This document shows, in pieces, positions 1 through 7,648 of a DNA stretch of 31,181 nt. Made by a program: the position numbers and the translations under genes. This DNA is from Bacillota bacterium (GTDB lineage Bacteria; Bacillota; Clostridia; Clostridiales; Caloramatoraceae): NCBI GenBank assembly GCA_023415335.1, contig JAEZLD010000013.1, positions 1-31,181 of the forward strand, in the 5' to 3' direction. Under the pieces are notes generated by a model. The model made no database searches. It saw nothing but the letters and a program-made list of their open reading frames with translations, and was not told the DNA's origin. Positions within the stretch are counted from its first letter, which is position 1. Every line of letters begins with the position of its first letter.

Positions 1-659
1 CCCAGCTTTTGGGATATATAGAAGGTACTCACCGAGGGTACGAACACCATGGTTATTCCTGTAACGATTCCTGCTGAGGTCATGGGTATAATTACCTCCC
101 TAAGCACCTTAAAGCCTCCAGCTCCCAGGTCCTTTGCAGCCTCCACAAGACTCTTGTCAAGCTTAACCATTGCCGAATAAAGAGGCAATATCATAAAGGG
201 AAGATAGTTGTATACCATTCCGAATATAACTGCACCTGATGTATTTATCATATGTACATGAGGAAGGCCTATCCGTCCCAAAATGTTGTTTATTATTCCT
301 GTGTCCTCAAACAAAAGCATAACAGAATAAGTCCTCAGCAGGAAGTTCATCCACATAGGAAGCATTACCAGCATGATAAGCATCCTTTGAGTGTTCTCTG
401 ATTCCTTAGATACTATATATGCAAGAGGATATGCCACCAGCAGGCATATGATAGTTGCCACAATACCGAACCATATGGAGCGGAGTATCGTGTCCCCATA
501 TGTGGTAAGGTCCCTGATATTATCCCATGTAAAGCCTCCTGAGGAGCTGGTAAAGGCATATACTGCCACCACTCCTAAAGGAACTATTATAAACATTACC
601 ATCCAGACCATATATGGTATGGCTGTAAACCTGGATAAAAGAGAGCTTTTTTCCTTCAT
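1..659 (-). CDS. potB: Spermidine/putrescine ABC transporter permease PotB (partial, C-terminus outside window)
   Basis: Inner-membrane permease subunit of a polyamine importer that works with the ATPase PotA encoded just upstream. The frame opens with MKEKSSLLSRFTAIPYMVWM and runs about 219 codons to the window edge without a stop. It shows a first membrane helix, then the usual PotB helices, and an EAA loop (EAAKDLGAGGFKVLREVIIP) that contacts the ATPase. The ATG at 659 follows a GGGGGG ribosome site and sits 15 bases after the potA stop, so the two are translated from one mRNA. potC and the binding protein potD would be expected beyond the window. Family assignment is firm. Substrate preference (spermidine or putrescine) cannot be read from this subunit. 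Confidence 0.88.
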   Translation of the reverse strand, partial: MKEKSSLLSRFTAIPYMVWMVMFIIVPLGVVAVYAFTSSSGGFTWDNIRDLTTYGDTILRSIWFGIVATIICLLVAYPLAYIVSKESENTQRMLIMLVMLPMWMNFLLRTYSVMLLFEDTGIINNILGRIGLPHVHMINTSGAVIFGMVYNYLPFMILPLYSAMVKLDKSLVEAAKDLGAGGFKVLREVIIPMTSAGIVTGITMVFVPSVSTFYISQKL

Positions 660-674
660 TATCGCGCCCCCCTA

Positions 675-1790
675 TTATTCTTCTTCCACATCTGACATAT
701 GGTCGATTTCATCGCTGAAGCTGCTGTAATCGCCAAACTTACCAGAGTAGGATGATTTTTTCATAACATGTATTTCATCAGGCTTTATCTGGATTCCTAT
801 CCTGTCACCTACCTTCTGGTAATCGGTGGACTGAATCATCCACTTAAAGCCTTTTATATCTACTATTATTTCAAAATGTACCCCTTTAAATGTAACCGAG
901 GTAACAACTCCTGAAATAGCGCCCTCCTCTACAGGAACCACGTCCACATCCTCAGGGCGAACAACCACATCAACCTTTTCTTTAGGTTCAAAGCCCTTGT
1001 CCACACATTTAAATACATGTCCGGAAAACTCTACGGAATAGTCAGTGTGCATTACGCCGTCCAGTATATTACTCTCTCCTATAAAGTCAGCCACAAATGC
1101 GTTCTTTGGCTCGTTATATATATATATAGGGGTGCCTATCTGTTGAATCCTTCCACGGTCCATAACAACCACTGTATCGGACATGGAAAGAGCCTCTTCC
1201 TGGTCATGGGTAACGTATATAAAGGTAATGCCAAGCTTCTGCTGTATATTCTTAAGCTCAAACTGCATATCCTTTCTCAGCTTAAGGTCCAGTGCTCCGA
1301 GAGGTTCATCAAGTAACAGCACCCTTGGGTCTACTGCAAGGGCTCTTGCTATTGCCACCCTCTGCTGCTGTCCTCCTGACAGGGAATCAATCCTTCTCCT
1401 GTTGAAGCCCTTAAGGTCTACCAATGCAAGCATTGCTTCAACCTTTTCCTTTATCTTTTCCTCAGACAGCTTCTTTACCCTTAACCCAAATGCCACGTTT
1501 TCGTATACATTCAGGTGAGGGAAAAGGGCATATCGTTGAAAAATGGTGTTAACCTGCCTTTTATGGGGAGGTACACCATTGATGCATTTATCTTCAAAAA
1601 TAACCTTTCCAGAGTCAGGCTCCAAAAAACCTGCTATAATCCGAAGGGTAGTGGTCTTCCCACATCCAGATGGTCCAAGAAGTGTTATGAACTCACCATC
1701 ACGTATATAAAGATTGATATCATCCAGTATCTGCTCTCCATCAAAGGCTTTATATATATTTTTTAGATCAATAATTATATTTTTGTCCAA
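675..1790 (-). CDS. potA: Spermidine/putrescine ABC transporter ATP-binding protein PotA
   Basis: ATPase that powers polyamine uptake through PotBC. Visible motifs in order: Walker A GPSGCGKT (residues 39-46), Q-loop around IFQRYALFPH, signature LSGGQQQR (137-144), Walker B VLLLDEP (157-163), H-loop THDQEEA (194-200) and a C-terminal TOBE-type regulatory region (about 240-345). Length of 371 aa is normal, with an unusually acidic last 20 residues. The start is TTG at 1788-1790: an AAAGGAG site lies 7 bases upstream, whereas the nearby ATG at 1795-1797 is in another frame and would overlap the ribosome site. It heads the pot operon, with a good promoter at 1883-1911. Close relatives (FbpC/AfuC-type ATPases) share these motifs; the pairing with a PotB permease decides the name. 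Confidence 0.92.
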   Translation of the reverse strand: MDKNIIIDLKNIYKAFDGEQILDDINLYIRDGEFITLLGPSGCGKTTTLRIIAGFLEPDSGKVIFEDKCINGVPPHKRQVNTIFQRYALFPHLNVYENVAFGLRVKKLSEEKIKEKVEAMLALVDLKGFNRRRIDSLSGGQQQRVAIARALAVDPRVLLLDEPLGALDLKLRKDMQFELKNIQQKLGITFIYVTHDQEEALSMSDTVVVMDRGRIQQIGTPIYIYNEPKNAFVADFIGESNILDGVMHTDYSVEFSGHVFKCVDKGFEPKEKVDVVVRPEDVDVVPVEEGAISGVVTSVTFKGVHFEIIVDIKGFKWMIQSTDYQKVGDRIGIQIKPDEIHVMKKSSYSGKFGDYSSFSDEIDHMSDVEEE

Positions 1791-1835
1791 CTCGCATCTC
1801 CTTTCTATATACCAGAAAATTATTTTTGTGCATCC

Positions 1836-1866
1836 ATTAATTATTATTCGTCTTTTAATAATTAAT
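1836..1866. promoter_or_regulatory. Palindrome in potA leader, possible operator
   Basis: Perfect 10-bp arms ATTAATTATT (1836-1845) and AATAATTAAT (1857-1866) are separated by 11 bases. The palindrome lies just downstream of the predicted potA transcription start, where a repressor would block elongation or initiation. The very high A+T of the surroundings makes chance palindromes likelier, so this is only suggestive. Confidence 0.35.
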
Positions 1867-1882
1867 ACACAAATTAATATAA

Positions 1883-1911
1883 AATATAAAATATAAATAT
1901 AAAAATGTCAA
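1883..1911 (-). promoter_or_regulatory. Sigma-A-type promoter of potAB
   Basis: On the minus strand TTGACA (1906-1911) is followed after exactly 17 bases by TATATT (1883-1888). This places a start near 1876 and a leader of about 85 bases before the TTG start of potA. The rest of the 1791-2149 spacer is AT-rich. It also holds a weak GAGCC/GGCTC hairpin at about 2114-2130 without a clear U-tract on the minus strand, which might end the chaperone operon. Confidence 0.6.
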
Positions 1912-2149
1912 TAATATTTCTCAGTGTTTATAACTGTTTAAACATAAGCAGCTACTTCATTTATCAATATTAATACCGTCCTTTTAAAATGTTGCTTTTT
2001 TATGTAGGTTTAAAGGCCCTTTTGATGGAATTCTTTTATATGCTTTGGCCATTCAGGCTAAACAGGATAGCATAGCAAGAGGGCATCGCATAATGATATT
2101 ATAATCACTAATACGAGGCCCCCGTGGCTCTATTTTTAATTTTGCTCTC

Positions 2150-2854
2150 CTAAAACCTGCAGCAGAGCCTGCACAAAAGATTTGCCATACAAATCCCTAA
2201 GCACAGCCTCCCGGTCCCATCAAGGTTTATTCCGAAATCCTGGCTCTGCTCTGCATAAACCCTTCCACCACGCTGTATCTGGCTTAAAAGCTGTTGGTAC
2301 TGCAGATTGTTTGGTTCCATCTGCACCGCCATTTTTGCATGGTTTAATGCCATTACCCTGTTTCCTATGCCATAGTTGCACATGGCACTGTAATAATACC
2401 ATTCAGCGGTTTTATCCGCCATACCGGCAAGTATGTTAAGGGCCTCCTGGTAGTAGCCTGCATTCACATAGGACCTTACAGGATCAAATTCCTGGCTCTG
2501 GCTTCCATTGTAAAAGCCTCCAAAACCAAAACCTCCGAAGGGTCCATAGCTTCCGAAGGGATTATATCCCTGGCTTCCATCAGCGCTTCTATAGCCTCCG
2601 CTGCTGTAGCCTCCTGTACTTCCTCCATAGGAACCTCCGTACGAGCTGCCATACGACTGTGCGCTTGAAGCTGAAGCCTTTCCACTCTTTATATCCTCAT
2701 ATGCAGCATTTATTTCAACCATCTTTCTTGCCGCCTCTTCATTCCCTGGGTTCAAATCAGGATGGTATTTCTTTGCAAGCTTTCTATATGCTGCTTTGAC
2801 TTCATCCGGGGAGGCATTGGGTGACACCCCTAGCACCTTATATGGATCTGACAT
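2150..2854 (-). CDS. J-domain co-chaperone with Gly/Tyr/Phe-rich region and TPR-like tail
   Basis: Predicted Hsp40-type partner of the Hsp70 encoded two genes upstream. The J domain occupies residues 1-57 with the essential HPD at 31-33, which stimulates Hsp70 ATPase. Residues 60-118 are low-complexity Ser/Gly/Tyr/Phe. A region at about 125-195 (NAGYYQEALNILAGM and a second helix pair) resembles a TPR. The protein ends in a short hydrophobic Cys-rich tail (LLCRLCCRF). It lacks the DnaJ zinc centre and substrate-binding beta domains, so it is not canonical DnaJ. The ATG lies 2 bases past the upstream stop and its ribosome site is inside that gene, so translation is probably coupled. The Cys/hydrophobic tail could reach membrane or bind metal; that is inference. 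Confidence 0.85.
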   Translation of the reverse strand: MSDPYKVLGVSPNASPDEVKAAYRKLAKKYHPDLNPGNEEAARKMVEINAAYEDIKSGKASASSAQSYGSSYGGSYGGSTGGYSSGGYRSADGSQGYNPFGSYGPFGGFGFGGFYNGSQSQEFDPVRSYVNAGYYQEALNILAGMADKTAEWYYYSAMCNYGIGNRVMALNHAKMAVQMEPNNLQYQQLLSQIQRGGRVYAEQSQDFGINLDGTGRLCLGICMANLLCRLCCRF

Positions 2855-2856
2855 AT

Positions 2857-3675
2857 CTAATCACTTACCTCCTTTGGTTTCTTCCTGGCAGCATCATACC
2901 TTATCCAAACCCCTGAATAAAGAATGTTGTCTATAATGCCCTTATTGTGGCTTATTGGAAGCCTGTGGTATTGCTCCGTGCAGTCTGCCATAAGCAGATT
3001 CAGTATATCCTTAAAATTCTCCGATGATTGCATTATCATGGGATTGTAGTTCCCTTTTTTTATGTCCTTCTTTAAATCCAGGCAAGCATCCATTATATAT
3101 ATAAACTTTCCTAGTGTAAAACCAAAGCTTCTAAGTGCCTGAGAGTATTCATCCTCCCTATACACGAATATCTCACCCATAAGCCTTCCAAAGCACGCTG
3201 CAGTCAGGTCCGGATTAAGCTCATCGGACTTTTCAAGATAGGACAGTTTATCTAAGCATTCCTTTATAATACCACACTGGCGGGGGTAATCCTTCTCAAC
3301 CCTCAGGCATTCCTTTTTAAAGAGCCTTGCCTCTGCAAGAGATAATATACTCCTGTCATCCTCCCAATCATCCAGCTTATTATAATAAGCAAGTGCTATA
3401 TTCATATCAGCAGCGTAAGCTGTAAGCTCGTTTATTACATAGCCGTGAGTTTTAATTGGGTGAGGCAGGCATCTTCCCATGCTTCTTTCCCCGTCCATAT
3501 TATATAATGAAGAAAGAAGCAGTATAAGAAAAGTCATATCATAGGTCAGTGTGATGCGGCTTATGCTTCCATGTCTTACGCCTAGAGCATGACACAGACC
3601 ACAGTAATATTCCCTGTATAAGCTTTTCTCATCAGCGGTCAGGGCATCAACATTAGCCACTACATAGCCGAACAT
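2857..3675 (-). CDS. DUF5685-like protein of unknown function in chaperone operon
   Basis: A 272-residue, mostly helical protein of no known function that I place in DUF5685 by its opening MFGYVVANVD and the CGLC motif (25-28). A later RCLPHP (68-73) may complete a Cys/Cys/Cys/His metal site. Two Asp-rich segments stand out: LDDWEDD (101-107) and DACLDLKKDIKKGNYNP (196-212). Their spacing and form recall the two Mg-binding motifs of class I isoprenoid synthases, but I cannot confirm homology. The ATG at 3675 is preferred over an upstream in-frame GTG because AGGAGG lies 8 bases before it. The gene sits between Hsp70 and J-protein genes in one operon, so a role tied to that chaperone pair is likely. 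Confidence 0.8.
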   Translation of the reverse strand: MFGYVVANVDALTADEKSLYREYYCGLCHALGVRHGSISRITLTYDMTFLILLLSSLYNMDGERSMGRCLPHPIKTHGYVINELTAYAADMNIALAYYNKLDDWEDDRSILSLAEARLFKKECLRVEKDYPRQCGIIKECLDKLSYLEKSDELNPDLTAACFGRLMGEIFVYREDEYSQALRSFGFTLGKFIYIMDACLDLKKDIKKGNYNPMIMQSSENFKDILNLLMADCTEQYHRLPISHNKGIIDNILYSGVWIRYDAARKKPKEVSD

Positions 3676-3727
3676 ATAATGCACCTCCTCCTGATTATTT
3701 TAGCACATCCTGCTATCTTCTGTCGTT

Positions 3728-5494
3728 CTAATTATCGTAGCCGTCTCCGTCAGAGGGTCCACCACCAAAGTCAGAACCATCGTCTCCAACCTTTGCCCTC
3801 ATCTCCTCAAGGATTTCCGACAGTTCCCTGCAGGCATCCAGGGTTTCAGGGTTGTTCTTTTTCTTCATGGTCTTCTTAGTCCTCTTTACAGCATCCTCAA
3901 GACGGGCCTTATCCGCCTTATCCAGCTTCTTCATTATAGTACTTGCCTTGTATATAAGCTGCTCTGCCTCGTTGGTAGCATTGGCCTCCTCTCGGCTGCG
4001 CTTATCCTCCTCAGCGTACTGCTGGGCATCCCTTATAGCCTTGTCAATTTCAGACTGGCTCAGGTTTGAGGAAGAGGTTATGGTTATATCCTGCATCTTT
4101 CCTGTACCTAAATCCTTTGCAGTAACGGTAACTATTCCGTTTGAATCTATGGCAAAGGTAACCTCTATCTGAGGGACTCCCCTTGGAGCCCTGCGTATTC
4201 CGTTTAGCCTGAACTTACCCAGGGTCTTATTATAGCGGCACATCTCACGCTCTCCCTGGAGCACATGTATTTCAACAGATGACTGGAAGTTTGCAGCAGT
4301 AGTATATATCTGGCTTCTCTTGACAGGAATCGTAGTGTTCCTGTCTATAATCTTAGAGTATACCCCTCCTACAGTTTCAATTCCCAGTGAAAGTGGGGTA
4401 ACATCCAAAAGCAGCAGTCCCTTTACATCCCCTGCCAGTACTCCTCCCTGGAGGCAGGCACCCATAGCCACGCACTCATCGGGGTTTATTCCCTTAAATG
4501 GATCCTTATGCATAAAGTCCTTTATAGCCTGCTGTACTGCAGGAATCCTGCTAGAGCCTCCTACCATAAGCACCTTATTTATGTCTGACGCAGAAAGCCC
4601 GCTGTCTCCCATAGCCTGCCTTACAGGGTCCATAGTAGCAGCTACCAGATGGTTTGTAAGCTCATTGAACTTAGCCCTGGTAAGCTCCATTTCCATGTGA
4701 ACGGCACCTGATGAGGTGTTTGCTATGAATGGAAGACTTATGGTGGTACTGGATACTCCGCTAAGCTCAATTTTGGCCTTTTCAGCAGCCTCCCTTACTC
4801 TCTGTGCTGCTGTCAGGTCCTTACTTAAGTCTATCCTGTTTTCCTTCTTGAACTCCTTTATAAGGTAGTCTGCTATGCATTTATCAAAATCGTCTCCACC
4901 CAGCCTGTTATTTCCGGCTGTGGCAAGCACCTCTATTACACCACTGTTTATATCCAATATGGAAACATCAAAGGTTCCTCCACCCAGGTCATAAACCATT
5001 ACCTTCTGGGCTGTTTCCTTGTCAACACCATAGGCAAGGGCAGCAGCCGTAGGCTCGTTTATAATCCTCTGAACGTTAAGTCCTGCTATCCTTCCTGCAT
5101 CCTTTGTAGCCTGCCTCTGGGCATCAGTGAAATATGCAGGAACGGTGATTACAGCATCGGTAACCTCCTCTCCCAGGTAGCTTTCCGCATCAGTCTTAAG
5201 CTTCTGAAGTATCATGGCTGATATCTCCTGGGGCGTATATTTCCTTCCATCTATATTAATCCTGTAGTCACTTCCCATCTCCCTTTTAATGGAGCTTATG
5301 GTCCTTTCAGGGTTGATTACCGCCTGGGCCTTTGCAGTCTGACCTACAAGCCTCTGTCCATTCTTGGTGAATGCTACTACAGATGGGGTGGTCCTGCTTC
5401 CATCAGAATTAGGAATTATGGCAGCCTCTCCTCCCTCCATAACGGCAACACAGGAATTGGTGGTTCCAAGGTCTATACCTATAAGCTTAGACAT
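3728..5494 (-). CDS. Hsp70 (DnaK-family) chaperone, paralogue with short C-terminus
   Basis: ATP-driven cytosolic chaperone. The actin-like ATPase domain shows GIDLGTTNS (6-14), VPAYF (118-122), INEPTAAALAYG (145-156) and DLGGGTFD (169-176). The hydrophobic interdomain linker (LLLLDVTPLSLGIE) and a beta-sandwich substrate domain follow. The lid is cut short: the protein is 588 residues against about 610-640 for DnaK and ends in a Gly/Asp-rich tail without the usual EEVD-like or AEV ending. No grpE, hrcA or dnaJ is adjacent and no CIRCE element is seen upstream, so this is probably a second Hsp70 dedicated to the neighbouring J-protein and DUF5685 protein. The ATG follows GAGGAGG by 6 bases. 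Confidence 0.92.
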   Translation of the reverse strand: MSKLIGIDLGTTNSCVAVMEGGEAAIIPNSDGSRTTPSVVAFTKNGQRLVGQTAKAQAVINPERTISSIKREMGSDYRINIDGRKYTPQEISAMILQKLKTDAESYLGEEVTDAVITVPAYFTDAQRQATKDAGRIAGLNVQRIINEPTAAALAYGVDKETAQKVMVYDLGGGTFDVSILDINSGVIEVLATAGNNRLGGDDFDKCIADYLIKEFKKENRIDLSKDLTAAQRVREAAEKAKIELSGVSSTTISLPFIANTSSGAVHMEMELTRAKFNELTNHLVAATMDPVRQAMGDSGLSASDINKVLMVGGSSRIPAVQQAIKDFMHKDPFKGINPDECVAMGACLQGGVLAGDVKGLLLLDVTPLSLGIETVGGVYSKIIDRNTTIPVKRSQIYTTAANFQSSVEIHVLQGEREMCRYNKTLGKFRLNGIRRAPRGVPQIEVTFAIDSNGIVTVTAKDLGTGKMQDITITSSSNLSQSEIDKAIRDAQQYAEEDKRSREEANATNEAEQLIYKASTIMKKLDKADKARLEDAVKRTKKTMKKKNNPETLDACRELSEILEEMRAKVGDDGSDFGGGPSDGDGYDN

Positions 5495-5595
5495 AACGTT
5501 CCTCCTCGAATACTAAAGTCTATTTTACACGATTTATCAAGCATATTAAGCATCGTAGTTTTTGTCGATTTTTATTTAATAATAAGCCTGCCTAA

Positions 5596-5624
5596 ATCAT
5601 AAACAATGAGGGATTTAATGTCAA
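5596..5624 (-). promoter_or_regulatory. Promoter of the Hsp70-DUF5685-J-protein operon
   Basis: TTGACA (5619-5624) and TATGAT (5596-5601) on the minus strand, 17-base spacer. This gives a leader of roughly 90 bases. The HrcA-binding CIRCE palindrome (TTAGCACTC/GAGTGCTAA) is absent, so control by HrcA is not supported. Confidence 0.6.
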
Positions 5625-5865
5625 CGTAGATTTGCTGAACTAAACGTAAACAATTCATTAATATGTTATGCCATAGATGCAAGGCCTTCCATACCTATAT
5701 TCAGCAGAAAAGGCATTCTAATATACAACCCTCTATCTAGTTTCTACATATACTATATTTTGATGTAAAAAGCTTTAAATCTAATAACAAACTTACTTGT
5801 TTCCATTTGAAAATATAGTATTAGGATTATTTGATTCCATTAGGTAAGGTTATCCCTTCTCGTTG

Positions 5866-6022
5866 CTATAAGGACAGAGCAAATCTAAAACATTTTCTTA
5901 AATATTCTTCTCTAATTTTGGGTGTCATCTCCCAGCTCCATTGTGGTGTTTCCTCATGTAAGAGGTGTTTGTCATATACAATCAAAATTATCTATAAATT
6001 CCTTATCAGTTAATCGATTATA
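5866..6022 (-). pseudogene. Short decayed coding remnant, unidentified
   Basis: On the minus strand two overlapping frames read like one broken protein. The first is YNRLTDKEFIDNFDCI, ending at a TGA (5972-5974). After a one-base shift it continues as YDKHLLHEETPQWSWEMTPK and further residues to a TAG (5866-5868). The amino-acid composition looks coding and no initiation site is seen. I do not recognise the family. The rest of 5495-6117 is AT-rich spacer in which I see only the Hsp70 promoter. Confidence 0.25.
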
Positions 6023-6117
6023 TTAAATGAGCCTTCTAATTTCACCATTCATTTTTATTTCACACACAATATGTATACTATTTTTTATAATCAGAGTATT
6101 TTTAAAACCCTTTAACC

Positions 6118-7032
6118 CTATGGTACAATGTCTATATATTTGGTCTTAAACTCAGAATAATAGTTATTTAGAGTTTTATTATGAAGAACAGAAGATAGGA
6201 CTTTATCGATCAACTCTTCCCAATAAATATTAACTATATTGGGATTTCTGAAACCATCTATGAATCTGCGTCCTGCATCCAGTGAGTCATTCTTTCGAGG
6301 TGTAAGGAATGCCACTATATCATTACTTTCTTTTGCAAAACATATATTACGGCAAATCTGGTAATTTTCATAGAATTTATATATGCTACACTTGTCGGAG
6401 GTCACACATGCTTTTGGAGTCAATTTTCCATTCTTTACACAAAGAAAATCGTTATTGCATGTATATGCATGTGTTAAATAAGGACAATTTTGAACCAGCT
6501 CTGCATAACTATTAATCCACTTTCTAGCGTACCTATCCGAATCGCTAGGGCATGCACTGATTCCACCAAACCCCGATTCTGTGTATTTGATTTCGAAAGA
6601 AATATGCTGCCCATCTGATAATCTCATAAAAAAGTCAAAGCTTGTCCTCTCACTTTCATCCGGCTCATACTCAAAAACAGCGTCCTTTATTACAGAGTCT
6701 ATTGGTATATTAATCCCACTTTGTCTCAGAACATAAAGAAGAATGCCCTCGTACTGTGGATCCTCAAAAAACTTCTTGAAGAAGTTAATGCACATTACCT
6801 GAGAGGAGTTTAAGCTTTTTGCATCCGTATGATATTTAATCATACGGAAATTCCAATTATCATCACCACCCTTGATGCAACACATCTTAGGAGCTTGAAG
6901 GTCAATGAAATTGTCCTTTAAGTTCTTGCAAATATGAGTATAACCCGCATCACCTTTTCTCCAATGCCCTCCTGTTTTATCAGTAGAAATGGTTTTTGCT
7001 ATATTAGCCCTTACCATCTCTGCGTATGACAT
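6118..7032 (-). CDS. Putative PD-(D/E)xK endonuclease, PGN_0703-like
   Basis: A 304-residue protein resembling the PGN_0703 family of putative restriction endonucleases. The predicted nuclease core is an Asp in SFDFFMRL (D133), followed by FEIKYTESGFG with the E-x-K pair (E147, K149). These would bind Mg and cut DNA. The C-terminal third holds many cysteines (seven between about 185 and 235), perhaps a metal or Fe-S site. The ATG at 7032 follows GAAGGTG by 5 bases. The gene stands alone with long AT-rich spacers on both sides and no visible methyltransferase, so the target and role are unknown. Genomic defence is a reasonable inference; acquired origin is likely. Identification rests on the motif and overall look, without a search. 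Confidence 0.65.
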   Translation of the reverse strand: MSYAEMVRANIAKTISTDKTGGHWRKGDAGYTHICKNLKDNFIDLQAPKMCCIKGGDDNWNFRMIKYHTDAKSLNSSQVMCINFFKKFFEDPQYEGILLYVLRQSGINIPIDSVIKDAVFEYEPDESERTSFDFFMRLSDGQHISFEIKYTESGFGGISACPSDSDRYARKWINSYAELVQNCPYLTHAYTCNNDFLCVKNGKLTPKACVTSDKCSIYKFYENYQICRNICFAKESNDIVAFLTPRKNDSLDAGRRFIDGFRNPNIVNIYWEELIDKVLSSVLHNKTLNNYYSEFKTKYIDIVP

Positions 7033-7427
7033 AATTTCACCTTCTTACAATAAATCTATAATGGTTATAGGTTATGTTTACATGGAGCAGTACCAGAACA
7101 GACAATTCCATTGAAGTTCTCAACAATGATTCCCTAATAGTAAAAGTGGGATATTAAAAAAGTATTTGTCTCAAAAATAGTGTTTTTTAATACGATATTA
7201 AATCAACTCATTTAATTGGTAAGTATGAGACTAAACATATACAATTCTAATGATATTCTTCGATCCCTTATAATATATTAACCAATTGTCGCCCCTAAGC
7301 ATATTTTACCATTTATTTCTATACTTTGAATATCCTTTATCTATTTGCGTACAATTCTATATTTTGAAACAATTACCATTAAACACATGATGTTAACTGT
7401 GTATTTTCAAGATTTCTGTCTTTTTTA

Positions 7428-7499
7428 TTATTGCACCCAGCTATAGGCATCAATAATATTAGAAGCGTTAAAGTTGTAGAAATCGTTTTTTAAACTCAT
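7428..7499 (-). CDS. Possible tiny ORF (23 aa) or 5' remnant of a lost gene
   Basis: ATG at 7499 is preceded by a good GGGGAAGGA site. The frame reads MSLKNDFYNFNASNIIDAYS and stops after 23 codons. It may be the surviving start of a deleted gene. No homologue is recognised. Together with the next entry it is all I can see in the 7033-7648 spacer, which is otherwise AT-rich and featureless. Confidence 0.3.
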   Translation of the reverse strand: MSLKNDFYNFNASNIIDAYSWVQ

Positions 7500-7529
7500 T
7501 TGTCCTTCCCCTTTATTAAAATATTGTCA

Positions 7530-7619
7530 TTAGCCTACGGGCTGGTTTATGACATAGCATAGCTGCTCAAACAACCCTATCCCACATAGTGCTATGACAA
7601 ATGAAAAAGCAGGTGACAT
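7530..7619 (-). CDS. Possible small hydrophobic ORF (29 aa) downstream of MATE gene
   Basis: ATG at 7619 lies 30 bases beyond the MATE stop, with AAGAAGG 7 bases ahead of it. The peptide, beginning MSPAFSFVIALCGIGLFEQL, is hydrophobic over its first 20 residues, as in small membrane peptides. No terminator separates it from the efflux gene, so it could be co-transcribed. Chance cannot be excluded at this length. Confidence 0.3.
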   Translation of the reverse strand: MSPAFSFVIALCGIGLFEQLCYVINQPVG

Positions 7620-7648
7620 AACCACGCCTTCTTTTTTCTTGATAAATT

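Noticed and set aside
1795..1797. ATG just upstream as the potA start
   Set aside because: It is out of frame with PotA and falls in the spacer of the ribosome site; the TTG at 1790 is in frame with ideal spacing.
1866..1905. AT-rich near-repeats (AAATATAAAATATAAATATA) as a repeat array
   Set aside because: They are explained as the AT-rich spacer and -10 region of the pot promoter; no regular unit.
2182..2685. Overlapping open frames within the J-protein gene
   Set aside because: They are other-frame shadows of the Gly/Ser/Tyr-rich coding sequence without ribosome sites.
5495..5600. CIRCE/HrcA heat-shock control of the Hsp70 operon
   Set aside because: The TTAGCACTC/GAGTGCTAA palindrome is not present upstream of the gene.
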